Source: VRUE01 sp963796705 (lineage in GTDB: Bacteria; Actinomycetota; Thermoleophilia; Solirubrobacterales; 70-9). From it: a DNA stretch of 64,000 bases. The stretch spans positions 248,001-312,000 of the forward strand of contig CAWCMK010000001.1 in the NCBI GenBank assembly GCA_963796705.1. The letters run 5' to 3'. Positions 24,611 through 33,008 of the stretch are shown here, piece by piece (within the stretch, counting starts at the first letter, position 1; every line of letters starts with the position of its first letter). Below the pieces are notes generated by a model that did no database searches, had not been told where the DNA came from, and saw nothing but the letters and a program-made list of their open reading frames with translations. A program made the position numbers and the translations under genes.

Positions 24611-25327
24611 ATCGAGAAGATCGCCGACGGCGTCTGGCTCTTGCGCGGCGACCTCGGGAAGCTGATGAACATCTACTTTCTCGAGGACGGGGACGGCGTC
24701 ATCCAGTTCGACGCCGGCAGCAAGGCCATGGTCCGGACGACGCGCGCTGCGGCGGAGCAATTGGGCGGCCTCAAGCAGATCGTTCTCGGCCATGCTCACT
24801 GCGACCACCGCGGCACGGCGCCCTCGATGGGGGTCCCGGTCCTCTGTCACCCGGATGAGGTCGCAGACGCGGAAGACCCGGCCGCGATCGACTCCTACAT
24901 GGAGCTCTCCGAGCTGCCCCTGGCGCGGGCGCGGCTCGCCTATCCACTGCTGATGCGGCGCTGGGACGGCGGGGCGGTGAGGATCGCGGGAACCCTCGAG
25001 GAGGGGGACGAGGTCGCCGGCTTCCGGGTCCTGCACTTCCCCGGCCACGCCCGCGGCCTGATCGGGCTGTGGCGTCAGAGCGACCGGCTGGCGCTGGTCA
25101 GCGACGTCGTCTACCTGATCGACTCGACGCGGCTCGGCAAACCGCTGCCGCCGGGCGAGGACGCGGTCGTCCCCCACCCCGCCTTCGGCTGGGACGCGCA
25201 GAAGGCCAAGCAATCTGTCCACCGGCTGGCCGCCCTGGAACCGGCGACCGTCGCCGCCGGACACGCCGGACCGCTGCGCGGCGAGAACCTTCGCGAGACC
25301 CTGGAAGGCGCTGCCGAGAAGTACTGA
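24611..25327 (+). CDS. MBL-fold metallo-hydrolase, possible AUC start
   Basis: 238 residues if started at ATC 24611 (IEKIADGVWLLRGD, the usual family opening), 228 if started at TTG 24641. No ATG, GTG or earlier TTG exists in frame after the TAG at 24599. The metal-binding motif is GHAHCDHRG (HxHxDH), with a later His in HFPGHARGLIG, an Asp in LVSDVVYL and a final His in VAAGHAGPL. These match metallo-beta-lactamase-fold hydrolases acting on thioesters, lactones or similar. Substrate unknown. The -10 position favours initiation at 24611 on a leaderless mRNA. Confidence 0.75.
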   Translation: MEKIADGVWLLRGDLGKLMNIYFLEDGDGVIQFDAGSKAMVRTTRAAAEQLGGLKQIVLGHAHCDHRGTAPSMGVPVLCHPDEVADAEDPAAIDSYMELSELPLARARLAYPLLMRRWDGGAVRIAGTLEEGDEVAGFRVLHFPGHARGLIGLWRQSDRLALVSDVVYLIDSTRLGKPLPPGEDAVVPHPAFGWDAQKAKQSVHRLAALEPATVAAGHAGPLRGENLRETLEGAAEKY

Positions 25328-25348
25328 GCCGGTAGTTTCCGGCCCTCA

Positions 25349-27691
25349 ATGCTCGGAACCTACGCCTCGGCGGCGCTGATCTGCGTCGCTTCGATGCTCG
25401 TCGGGCGGGCGATCCTCACGCTCGCCGGGCGGAGCGAGTGGTCCTGGCTTGAGCCGGCCGTCGGTTTTGGTGCGATCCTCACGGTGACCGGTTTTCTCGC
25501 CCGCGTGATCGGCCACGGCACGACCGCCAGCCTCGGCGCTCTGGCGCTCCTCGCGATCGCCGCCTACCTGGTGTGGCGGGCGCCCTACCGGGCACCGGGC
25601 GCCCTCGCCACCGGGCTGCCGGTCGCCCTCGCGATCGGCCTCCTCTACGCGATCCCGTTCGCGGTCAGCGGCCGCTGGGGGATGATCGGCGTCGGCTTCA
25701 ACAACGACCTCGGCCTGCACCTCGCCTGGGCCGAGTGGCTGCGCAGCGGCTTCGGCCCGACCCCCGAAGCCGGCTACCCGCTGGGGCCACACGGCCTCGC
25801 CGTCGCCGTCGCCGCCGTGCCCGGTCTCTCGCTGGGCCAGGCCTTCCTCGGAGAGATCTTCGCGATCGGCACCCTCACCGGGCTGACCGCCCTGGCCGCA
25901 CTTCGGGAGCTCGGCGCCGCCCGGCGAACGCTCGCGGGACTGCTCGTCGCGATCACCTACCTGGCCGCCTCCTACTTTGCCCAGGGTGCCTTCAAGGAGA
26001 CCGCCGAGGCACTGCTGGTGCTCGCCTTCGCGCTCGCCCTGCGCGATGCTGTGGGACCGCCGCCGGGCCGCTTTGCTCAGCCACGCCTGCTGCTTCCCTA
26101 CCTGGCTCTGCTCGGGGGAGTCTTCTTCGCCTACAGCTTCGCCGGTCTTGCCTGGCCCTTTGCAATTGCGGCGCTCTGGAGCCTGACGCGGCCGGCGGTG
26201 CGCCGCGGGCTGGCGCCGCGGGCGCTGTTGGCGGCCCTCCGGCCGCGTAGCCTCGCCCACGCCCTGCTGCGACCGCGGACCCTGGTCGCGATCCTCATTT
26301 TGGCCGGGCTTGGCGCCCTTGCCCTGATCGGTCCCTGGGGGTTTGGCGGCGGCTTCAACAAAGTCGCGGGAAGCGGCACCTATGGCCCCGTCTCCCCGGT
26401 CGAGGCGCTGGGTCTCTGGCCGGCCGCCAACTACCGCCTGGACGCGGTCGGCGGCGCCCATCTGACCGGGCTCGCCGGGGTGATCGCCGCCCTCGCCCTG
26501 GCGCTGGGCACCCTCTGGTGGCTGCGGCGACGGGACTTCACGCTGCCGATCGCACTCGGTGCCTGGGCGGGGCTCTACGTGCTCTCGCTGCCCCTGAGCG
26601 GCGATTACTCGCGGGCCAAGGCCCTGATGATCGGCTCCCCTCTGGCGATGCTGGTCGCGATCCGGCCGTTGCTGGGCGGGATCGGCGGCGGCCTTGCTCG
26701 GCGCCTCGCCTGGGCGGGGCTGGCGGCGGTCTTCGTCGCCGGCGCCCTTTACTCGAGCTTTCTCGTCCTCCGCGACGCTCCGGTCGGACCACCCGGGCAC
26801 GGGGCCGAGCTGCGCGCTTTCCTGCCGATCCTCCATGGAGAGCCAGTGCTCTACGCGGGCCAGGACCGCTACGCCGCCTACGAGCTGCTGGGCGCCGACA
26901 CGCACGTCCCGCTGGTCGAGTTTCCCGACGAGGCCGTCGCCCAGAACCTCGAGAAGCCGTTCGACACGGGCGACGCCTACAGCCCGATCGATTTCGACTC
27001 CTTTTCCCGCGCGACCCTGCATCGCTTCCCCTACGTGATCACCGGGCGCGCGGCCTGGAACAGCGAAGCCCCGCCGGACTTCCGCCGGATCGCGGCGACC
27101 CCCTCCTACATCCTCTGGGAACGCAGGGGCCCCCCGCCGAAGAACCGCCACGTGTTGCTCGAGGGGACCGAGCCGGCCGCACGCGCCGACTGCTCGGCGC
27201 CCGAGATCCGGATCCTGCTCGGCCAGGCTGGCCGCGCGGGAATTTTCCCCGCCGCCGTGATCGGATCAAAACAGGCCTGGAGCCCCGGGAGCGTCCTCGG
27301 TACGGGCCAGAGCGCCGTCCAGAGGCTGCGGCTGCCCGCCGGGCGCTGGCGTCTTTCTCTGCAGTACTTCTCGCCCTTCGGACTCACCCTGAGCGGGCCC
27401 GGCTTCAGCCGTTCCCTGGTCGCCGCCCTCGACGGGCAGCGCCCGAACACGATCAGCCTCGCCAACAACGGTCAGTTCTGGCCGGCCGGGAGCTTCGTCA
27501 GTCACGGCGGCGAGATCCGCTTCAAGATCAGCGCCGCGGATGCCAGCTGGCTGCAGAGCCTGACCGGCTGGGACGCCAAGGCCTCGATCGGGGAGCTGGT
27601 CGCGGTGCGCGCGGCACCGCACCGGATCGTGGCGCTGCACAGCGCCTGCGGGCACTGGCTCGACTGGTATGAGGCCGACTCGCCGCCCTGA
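25349..27691 (+). CDS. large polytopic membrane protein, GT-C-like
   Basis: 780 residues. About 12 TM helices fill the first ~490 residues, followed by an extracytoplasmic C-terminal domain. An acidic motif in an early outer loop (GFNNDLGLHLAWAEWL) and the overall layout resemble GT-C fold membrane glycosyltransferases that use lipid-linked sugars, but no diagnostic family motif is certain. The C-terminal domain has conserved-looking LHRFPYVITGRAAWNSEAPP and a beta-rich end with Cys. A role in surface-glycan or lipid glycosylation is inferred. A -10-like TAGTTT lies 10 nt upstream of the start. Convergent with the desaturase gene, 12 bp away. Confidence 0.55.
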   Translation: MLGTYASAALICVASMLVGRAILTLAGRSEWSWLEPAVGFGAILTVTGFLARVIGHGTTASLGALALLAIAAYLVWRAPYRAPGALATGLPVALAIGLLYAIPFAVSGRWGMIGVGFNNDLGLHLAWAEWLRSGFGPTPEAGYPLGPHGLAVAVAAVPGLSLGQAFLGEIFAIGTLTGLTALAALRELGAARRTLAGLLVAITYLAASYFAQGAFKETAEALLVLAFALALRDAVGPPPGRFAQPRLLLPYLALLGGVFFAYSFAGLAWPFAIAALWSLTRPAVRRGLAPRALLAALRPRSLAHALLRPRTLVAILILAGLGALALIGPWGFGGGFNKVAGSGTYGPVSPVEALGLWPAANYRLDAVGGAHLTGLAGVIAALALALGTLWWLRRRDFTLPIALGAWAGLYVLSLPLSGDYSRAKALMIGSPLAMLVAIRPLLGGIGGGLARRLAWAGLAAVFVAGALYSSFLVLRDAPVGPPGHGAELRAFLPILHGEPVLYAGQDRYAAYELLGADTHVPLVEFPDEAVAQNLEKPFDTGDAYSPIDFDSFSRATLHRFPYVITGRAAWNSEAPPDFRRIAATPSYILWERRGPPPKNRHVLLEGTEPAARADCSAPEIRILLGQAGRAGIFPAAVIGSKQAWSPGSVLGTGQSAVQRLRLPAGRWRLSLQYFSPFGLTLSGPGFSRSLVAALDGQRPNTISLANNGQFWPAGSFVSHGGEIRFKISAADASWLQSLTGWDAKASIGELVAVRAAPHRIVALHSACGHWLDWYEADSPP

Positions 27692-27703
27692 GCGCGGTCG
27701 AGC

Positions 27704-28630
27704 TCAGATCGCCTTCGTGGCGAGGCGCTCGGGGCTGACCCGGACCACGTCCCAGACGAGACCGAGCTTCTCGAGGCCGTCGATCGTCAACCCCGAGACG
27801 TCGAGCTGCCAGCGACCGAGGCCGTGCACGGCAGAGGTCGGGAACGCGTGGTGGTTGTTGTGCCAGGCCTCGCCGAAGGTGGGGATCGCGATCAGCGCCA
27901 GGTTGCGCGACTCGTCGCCCGTCTCGTAGTCGCGATTGCCGAAGACATGGCAAAGCGAATTGATGCTGTAGGTGAAGTGGTGCAGGACGAAGACCCGCAC
28001 CAGCCCCCCCCAGAGCAGTCCCGTGAGGCCCGCTAGGAGCGTGCCACCGACCAGCCAGCCAAGGGTGAAGGGGATCAGCAGCCCGACCAGGGCCCAGAGC
28101 AGGAAGGTGCGATCGACCCAGCTGATGATCGGGTCCCGCAACAGGTCGGGGGCAAAGCGTTCCTTGTTGCCACGCTGGGTGTGGATGAAGAGCCAGCCGA
28201 CGTGAGCGTGGAAGAGTCCGCGCACGGCGCCGGCCCAGCCGTGGCCGTGATCGACATGAGGACTGTGCGGGTCGCCCTGTTCGTCGGAAAAGGCGTGGTG
28301 CTTGCGGTGGTCGGCGACCCAGGAGACGACCGGCCCCTCGATCGCCGCCGAGCCGAGGATCGCGAGCAGACCGTGCAGCCAGGGCTTGGCCTTGAAGGCC
28401 CGGTGGGTGAGGTGGCGATGGAAGCCGACCGTGACCCCGAGGCCGACCGGCAGGTACATGGCGAGGAAGATCGCGATGTCGCGCCAGTGCAGCGCCTCGT
28501 CCCAGACCTGCCAGGCGACGAGGCCCAGGGCGAGAAACGGAACCATCGTCACCAGGCCGGTGATGATCCGGTCCCGGGTCTCGTTGGCGACGGGCTGGAT
28601 GTCGGATGGAAGCGTGCCGGAACCAGACAT
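27704..28630 (-). CDS. membrane fatty-acid desaturase (delta-9 acyl-CoA type)
   Basis: 308 residues from ATG 28630. Three histidine boxes bind the di-iron centre: HRHLTHRAF, WVADHRKHH and WHNNHHAFP, in the order and spacing of acyl-CoA/acyl-lipid delta-9 desaturases, with paired TM helices between them. It inserts a cis double bond into saturated acyl chains using electrons from a ferredoxin or cytochrome partner not seen nearby. It is divergent from a cyclopropane synthase, an enzyme that uses cis double bonds as substrate. ATG 28630 is favoured over 28645 because of the TATGAT -10 ten bases upstream. Confidence 0.9.
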   Translation of the reverse strand: MSGSGTLPSDIQPVANETRDRIITGLVTMVPFLALGLVAWQVWDEALHWRDIAIFLAMYLPVGLGVTVGFHRHLTHRAFKAKPWLHGLLAILGSAAIEGPVVSWVADHRKHHAFSDEQGDPHSPHVDHGHGWAGAVRGLFHAHVGWLFIHTQRGNKERFAPDLLRDPIISWVDRTFLLWALVGLLIPFTLGWLVGGTLLAGLTGLLWGGLVRVFVLHHFTYSINSLCHVFGNRDYETGDESRNLALIAIPTFGEAWHNNHHAFPTSAVHGLGRWQLDVSGLTIDGLEKLGLVWDVVRVSPERLATKAI

Positions 28631-28640
28631 TGGCCGAGCG

Positions 28641-28650
28641 ATCATATGCT
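28641..28650. promoter_or_regulatory. overlapping divergent -10 boxes (desaturase / CFA synthase)
   Basis: On the minus strand TATGAT (28641-28646) serves the desaturase at 28630. On the plus strand TATGCT (28645-28650) lies 6 nt before the CFA synthase ATG at 28657. The boxes share two bases around a CATATG palindrome, so RNA polymerase can hardly occupy both at once. Confidence 0.55.
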
Positions 28651-28656
28651 GCAAAG

Positions 28657-29865
28657 ATGAGATTCGCCTCAACGGTTCGTTTGCGGCGGGAGATCGAGGC
28701 CCGGATTCCCGAGCGCCCGTTCGCCGTCGAGTTCTGGGACGGCACCCGCCTGCCGCCGACCGGCGAGAACGGCGGCCCGACCTTCTTCGTGCGCTCCCCG
28801 CGCGCCGCGGCCCACGTGCTGCGCGCACCGGGTCAGCTCGGCCTCGGCCGAGCCTATGTCAGCGGCGAGATCGAGGTCGACGACATCGACGCGGTGATCG
28901 CCCTGCTCGATCGCTGGAAGCCACCATCGCTGGGGGCGCCCGACAAGCGCGCGCTGTTGCTCGGGGCGCTGCGCGCCGCGGGCCTGACCCCACCGCCGAG
29001 GCGACCGGCGGCCGAGCTGCAGCCCAGCGGGCGGCGGCACTCAAAGGAGCGCGACGCGCGCGCCGTGCGCCACCACTACGACGTCTCCAACGAGTTCTTC
29101 GCGCTGTTCCTCGATGACTCGATGACCTACAGCTGCGCGGTCTGGCGAAACGGCGCCAAGACGCTGGAGGAGGCCCAGGAGGAGAAGCTCGACATGGTCG
29201 CTCGCAAGCTCGCCCTGAAGGAGGGTGAGCGGGTGCTCGACGTCGGCTGTGGCTGGGGCAGCTTCCCGCTCTGGGCGGCGACCCGCTATGGAGCGAAGGT
29301 GGTCGGAATCACTCTCTCTCCTCCCCAGGCTGAGAGAGCCCGCCGGCGCGCGGAGGCCGCCGGGGTCGGTGATCGGGTCGAGATCCGCGTGATGGATTAC
29401 CGCGACCTGGCCGGGGAGCACTTCGACGCGATCGCCAGCATCGGCATGGTCGAGCACGTCGGCACGGTCAACATCGACACCTACGCGCGCAGCCTGGCGG
29501 ACCTCCTGGAGCCGGCCGGTCGCCTGCTCAACCACGGGATCACACGCCTGCGCCACACCGACTCCGAGGCGGGTCCCTTCTCAGAGCGCTACGTCTTCCC
29601 CGATGCGGCACCGCTGCATCTCTCGCGCGTCCTGCTGGCCCTCGAACGGGCCGGATTCATCGCCCGCCACGTGGAGGAGTTCGGCAGCGATTACGCGGAG
29701 ACCCTGCGCCACTGGGCACGGCGCCTGGATGAGAACCTGGACGATGCGGTGCGCCTCGCCGGGGCGGAAAGGGTGCGCGTCTGGCGCCTGTATCTGCGCG
29801 CCGCCCGCAACGGGTTCGAGACCGGGTTCACCTCGATCTACCAGGTCCGCTGCACCCTGGGCTGA
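28657..29865 (+). CDS. cfa: cyclopropane-fatty-acyl-phospholipid synthase family
   Basis: 402 residues from ATG 28657. An N-terminal lipid-binding domain is followed by the SAM methyltransferase core: HHYDVSNEFFALFLDDSMTY (family signature), VLDVGCGWGSFPLWA (SAM-binding GxGxG), VVGITLSPPQAERARRRAE, and SIGMVEHVG, with ETLRHWARRLDEN near the end. It methylenates cis double bonds of membrane phospholipids using S-adenosylmethionine. The cyclopropane versus methyl-branched product cannot be told here. Leaderless. The divergent desaturase provides the double bonds it needs. Confidence 0.9.
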   Translation: MRFASTVRLRREIEARIPERPFAVEFWDGTRLPPTGENGGPTFFVRSPRAAAHVLRAPGQLGLGRAYVSGEIEVDDIDAVIALLDRWKPPSLGAPDKRALLLGALRAAGLTPPPRRPAAELQPSGRRHSKERDARAVRHHYDVSNEFFALFLDDSMTYSCAVWRNGAKTLEEAQEEKLDMVARKLALKEGERVLDVGCGWGSFPLWAATRYGAKVVGITLSPPQAERARRRAEAAGVGDRVEIRVMDYRDLAGEHFDAIASIGMVEHVGTVNIDTYARSLADLLEPAGRLLNHGITRLRHTDSEAGPFSERYVFPDAAPLHLSRVLLALERAGFIARHVEEFGSDYAETLRHWARRLDENLDDAVRLAGAERVRVWRLYLRAARNGFETGFTSIYQVRCTLG

Positions 29866-29917
29866 AATCGCCCGGGCGCCGGCAATCCTCTCAGGCCGGA
29901 TTTGAAAGCCGCCGCGG

Positions 29918-30613
29918 CTAGGCGGGGAAGTCACGCTCGACGGTCCGCAGCGCCCAGTCGGCGCCGGCCCCGCGCAGCTCCTCGCGCGAGTAGGAGCCGG
30001 TGGCGACGCCGACCACCCTGAGACCGGCGCCATGACCGGCAAGGACGTCGCGCGGGGTGTCACCGACGCTGATACAGGCCGCCCCCTCGGGGGGCGATTG
30101 GGTCCCCGAACCGAGGGCACCACCGGAGACGAGCTCGCCGCGGGCGAGCGCGGCCCTCGTCACCGCGGTGCGATCCGCCGAGTCCGAGCCATAGCCGCCG
30201 AAGCTGAAGAAACGGTTGAGCGAGGCGCGGGCCAGCTTGATGTGGGCGGCGGCCTCGATGTTCCCGGTCACCAGACCGAGCAGGACGCCTTCCTCGATCA
30301 GTCGCTCGAGCAGCTCGGCGATGCCCGGCATCACGCGATAACCATCTGACTCGGCGACGGTCTGCGGCAGATGGCGCAGGTATCCGGCGATCACCCTGGC
30401 GCGCTCCTCAGGTGAACCCTCGCGGCCGATCACCTCGCGGAAGACGATCGCCGCGATCTCGGGGTCGGTCATTCCCGCGTCGGTGTGCTCGGAGATACTC
30501 GCCTCGACCCCGTAGAGCTCGGCGAAGGCACGCTGCCAGGCGATGGCACCGGCGCCTCCGGTGAGGAGGATTGTGCCGTCGATGTCAAACAGCACGGCCC
30601 GGATGCGCCTCAC
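29918..30613 (-). CDS. HAD-superfamily hydrolase (phosphoglycolate-phosphatase-like)
   Basis: 231 residues from GTG 30613, which overlaps the cydB stop as GTGA, indicating translational coupling. Motif I AVLFDIDGTIL (nucleophile Asp and general acid Asp), motif II LGLVTGN (Thr), a cap-domain region (MTDPEIAAIVFREV), and motif IV CISVGDTPRDVLAG are all present. Typical of cytoplasmic phosphatases for small phospho-metabolites. As last gene of the tkt-tal-pgi-cydAB-HAD run it may remove a toxic or side-product sugar phosphate; that is inference. Confidence 0.88.
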   Translation of the reverse strand: MRRIRAVLFDIDGTILLTGGAGAIAWQRAFAELYGVEASISEHTDAGMTDPEIAAIVFREVIGREGSPEERARVIAGYLRHLPQTVAESDGYRVMPGIAELLERLIEEGVLLGLVTGNIEAAAHIKLARASLNRFFSFGGYGSDSADRTAVTRAALARGELVSGGALGSGTQSPPEGAACISVGDTPRDVLAGHGAGLRVVGVATGSYSREELRGAGADWALRTVERDFPA

Positions 30614-31617
30614 CGCTCGCCCTCCCCGAGCAGGTCGCGCTGGCTCAGCGTGTAGAGCAAACCCAGCGCGGGAAGCACGAGAAGCGCCGCCACTCCGAAG
30701 ACGATGAAGATCACCTCGAGCGTCGCCTCCGGTGCCGCGGCGGCGCCGATCGTGAGGCTCCGCGGCAGCAGATAGGGGAACTGGGCGATCCCCCAGCCCC
30801 AGATCACGGCGACGACGGCGCCCGCCGCCAGCGGCCGCAGCACTCGGCGGAAGCCGCGCAGCAGTGCGACCATCAGGCCCAGCCCGCACAGTCCGGAGAG
30901 AAGCACCAGTGGCAGCCCCTGGTCGAGCAGGCGGTCGTAAACGTAGCGCGCTTCGGCGTGCAGCTCGACCAGCCCCAGGGCGGCGGCGGCGCCCGCCACC
31001 GCCGCCGCGCCGAGGGCCCGCCGCACGAAGTAGGCCTCGAGACCCTGCGCGCGGAGGCGCCGCGCGTCGCCGACCAAAAAGACGGCGGCGAGGTAGGCGG
31101 AGGTGGCGACAAACAACACCCCGCTCAGCAAGGGCAGTGGCGCCAGCCAGCTCGAGAAGGGCGGGCCGTCACCGGCGGCCGGCACGTTTCCGGCGGCGAC
31201 CGCTCCGACCACGGTGCCCATGAAGAACGGCGTCAGCACCGAGGAGAGGGCGAAGACGGCCCCGGCGGCGCGGCGGCCGGAGAATCCCTCGATCGCCTTA
31301 CGAAAAGCAAAGCCCGAGCCCCGCAGGACGATCCCCAGGGCGGCCAGCGCCAGCGGCACATAGAGAGTCGTCATCACGGCGCTGAAGGCCGGTGGGAAGG
31401 CCGTCCACAGGACGACGAGGATGAAGATCAGCCAGACGTGGTTGGCCTCCCAGACCGGGGTCAGCGAGCGCTGGATCAGGGCCCGCGGCCGGCGACCGCG
31501 CTCGGCCCCGCCGGCGAACAGGTCCCAGAGGCCGGCGCCGAAGTCGGCGCCGCCGAAGAGCGCGTAGAAGGTCGCCCCCACCCAGAGGATCGCCGCGGCG
31601 GCCTCGGCCCGGCTCAT
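30610..31617 (-). CDS. cydB: cytochrome bd ubiquinol oxidase subunit II
   Basis: 335 residues from ATG 31617 (ATGA overlap with cydA). About eight TM helices. The opening ILWVGATFYALFGGADFGAG (FGGxDFGxGxW) is the CydB signature, followed by PVWEANHVWLIFILVVLWTA, a conserved quinol-oxidase segment. It pairs with CydA in the cytoplasmic membrane to reduce O2 to water with electrons from quinol at high oxygen affinity. The cydDC assembly genes are not in the window. Confidence 0.93.
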   Translation of the reverse strand: MSRAEAAAAILWVGATFYALFGGADFGAGLWDLFAGGAERGRRPRALIQRSLTPVWEANHVWLIFILVVLWTAFPPAFSAVMTTLYVPLALAALGIVLRGSGFAFRKAIEGFSGRRAAGAVFALSSVLTPFFMGTVVGAVAAGNVPAAGDGPPFSSWLAPLPLLSGVLFVATSAYLAAVFLVGDARRLRAQGLEAYFVRRALGAAAVAGAAAALGLVELHAEARYVYDRLLDQGLPLVLLSGLCGLGLMVALLRGFRRVLRPLAAGAVVAVIWGWGIAQFPYLLPRSLTIGAAAAPEATLEVIFIVFGVAALLVLPALGLLYTLSQRDLLGEGER

Positions 31618-32999
31618 GCGACGATCTCCTCCGGCGGCCCGTAGGGGGTGCCTGGCTCCGTCCCCCCACCACCCTCGCGCCAGCGACGCGACATCCCGCG
31701 CAAGACGAGGATCGCGATCGTTCCCAGGGCCCCGTAGAGCGCCAGCACGAGGCCGAACGTGAACCAGATCCCGTGCGCCGGCGTGACCGCTTCGGAGGTG
31801 CGCATGTAGCCCTGCACGATCCACGGTTGCCGCCCCACCTCGGTGACGATCCAGCCACACCACAGAGAGAGCACCGCGGCGGCGCCCGAGAGCGCCACGG
31901 CGCGTAGGAACCAGACGCTGCCCGGCAGCTCTCGGCGCCGCCACCAGACGAACGCCACCCAGACGCCGAGGGCGATCATCAGCGTGCAGATGCCGATCAT
32001 CGTGTCGAAGGCGAGGTGCAGCAGCGTGTTCGCCGGCGGGCGTTCGTCGGCCGGGATGTCATTCAGCCCGGTCACCTTCGTATCGGGGCTGAAGCCGACC
32101 AGGAAGCTGTCCAGATCGGGGATCGGGATCGAGGCCCTGACCCCATCTGAGGTGCAGATGCCCCCCACGTACTCGGTCTGGTGGGTGCCGGTTTCCTGGA
32201 TGCACTCCATCCCGGCGAACTTGGCGGGCTGGTTGTGGGCGACCGCGCGCGCCGCGGTGTCGCCGACCAGGAACTGGAGCGGCGCCGCCACCAGGCCGAT
32301 CGTCAGCGGGATCAGCAGGCCGAGCCGGTGAAGGCGGTCGCGCCGACCCCTCAGCATGCCGGTCGCATAGATGGAGGCGACCAGGAAGCCGACGACGATG
32401 TAGGCGGCGAGGATCATGTGGGGAACCTCATAGCCGGTCGCCGGGTTGAACAGCACCTTGACCGGGTCGGTTTCGACCACCCGGCCCGCCGCGTTCAGCC
32501 TGAAACCCTGCGGCTGGTTCATCCAGGAGTTCGCGGCGACGACCGCGAAGGCACCGCCGATTCCGGTCAGCACCATCGGAACCCCGGCCCAGAAGTGGGC
32601 CCAGGGGCTGAGCCGCCTCCAGCCGTAGATGTAGATCGCGAGGAAGATCGCCTCGAGAAAGAAGAAGAGCCCCTCGATCCCGAAGGCGATCCCAAAGACC
32701 GCGCCGAAGCGGTCCATGAATCGCGGCCACAGGAGACCGAACTCGAAGCTGAGGACGGTCCCCGTCACGGCCCCGACCGCGAAGGTGACGGCCATCGCCT
32801 TGGACCAGCGCCGCGCGAGCTCGATCGCGTCCCGCTCACCGCGGCGCAGGCCGATGTAGTTGGCGATCAGGATCGTCGCCGGCAGCGCCACGCCGAGGCA
32901 GGAGAGGACGATGTGGAAACCCAGCGTGAAGGCCATCTGCTCGCGCGCCGCGAGCAGATTCGACGCCGACGCCGCCAGCGGAAGCGGGTCGAGCGGCAC
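31614..32999 (-). CDS. cydA: cytochrome bd ubiquinol oxidase subunit I
   Basis: 461 residues, GTG start 9 bp after the pgi stop. The N-terminus REQMAFTLGFHIVLSCLGV carries the heme b595 His. The TM3-4 glutamate helix FGIAFGIEGLFFFLEAIFLA and the heme b558/quinol region RQPWIVQGYMRTSEAVTP are intact. The periplasmic quinol-binding Q-loop is of the short type. The polytopic membrane subunit holds the hemes of the bd oxidase. Encoded between pgi and cydB, so expression is tied to sugar-phosphate genes. Confidence 0.93.
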   Translation of the reverse strand: MPLDPLPLAASASNLLAAREQMAFTLGFHIVLSCLGVALPATILIANYIGLRRGERDAIELARRWSKAMAVTFAVGAVTGTVLSFEFGLLWPRFMDRFGAVFGIAFGIEGLFFFLEAIFLAIYIYGWRRLSPWAHFWAGVPMVLTGIGGAFAVVAANSWMNQPQGFRLNAAGRVVETDPVKVLFNPATGYEVPHMILAAYIVVGFLVASIYATGMLRGRRDRLHRLGLLIPLTIGLVAAPLQFLVGDTAARAVAHNQPAKFAGMECIQETGTHQTEYVGGICTSDGVRASIPIPDLDSFLVGFSPDTKVTGLNDIPADERPPANTLLHLAFDTMIGICTLMIALGVWVAFVWWRRRELPGSVWFLRAVALSGAAAVLSLWCGWIVTEVGRQPWIVQGYMRTSEAVTPAHGIWFTFGLVLALYGALGTIAILVLRGMSRRWREGGGGTEPGTPYGPPEEIVA

Positions 33000-33008
33000 G
33001 ATCGGTTG

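Noticed and set aside
25346..27151. Long minus-strand ORF (601 codons) antisense to the membrane protein
   Set aside because: Gln/Arg/Glu-rich low-complexity translation typical of a shadow frame in high-GC DNA; the plus strand has clear TM helices.
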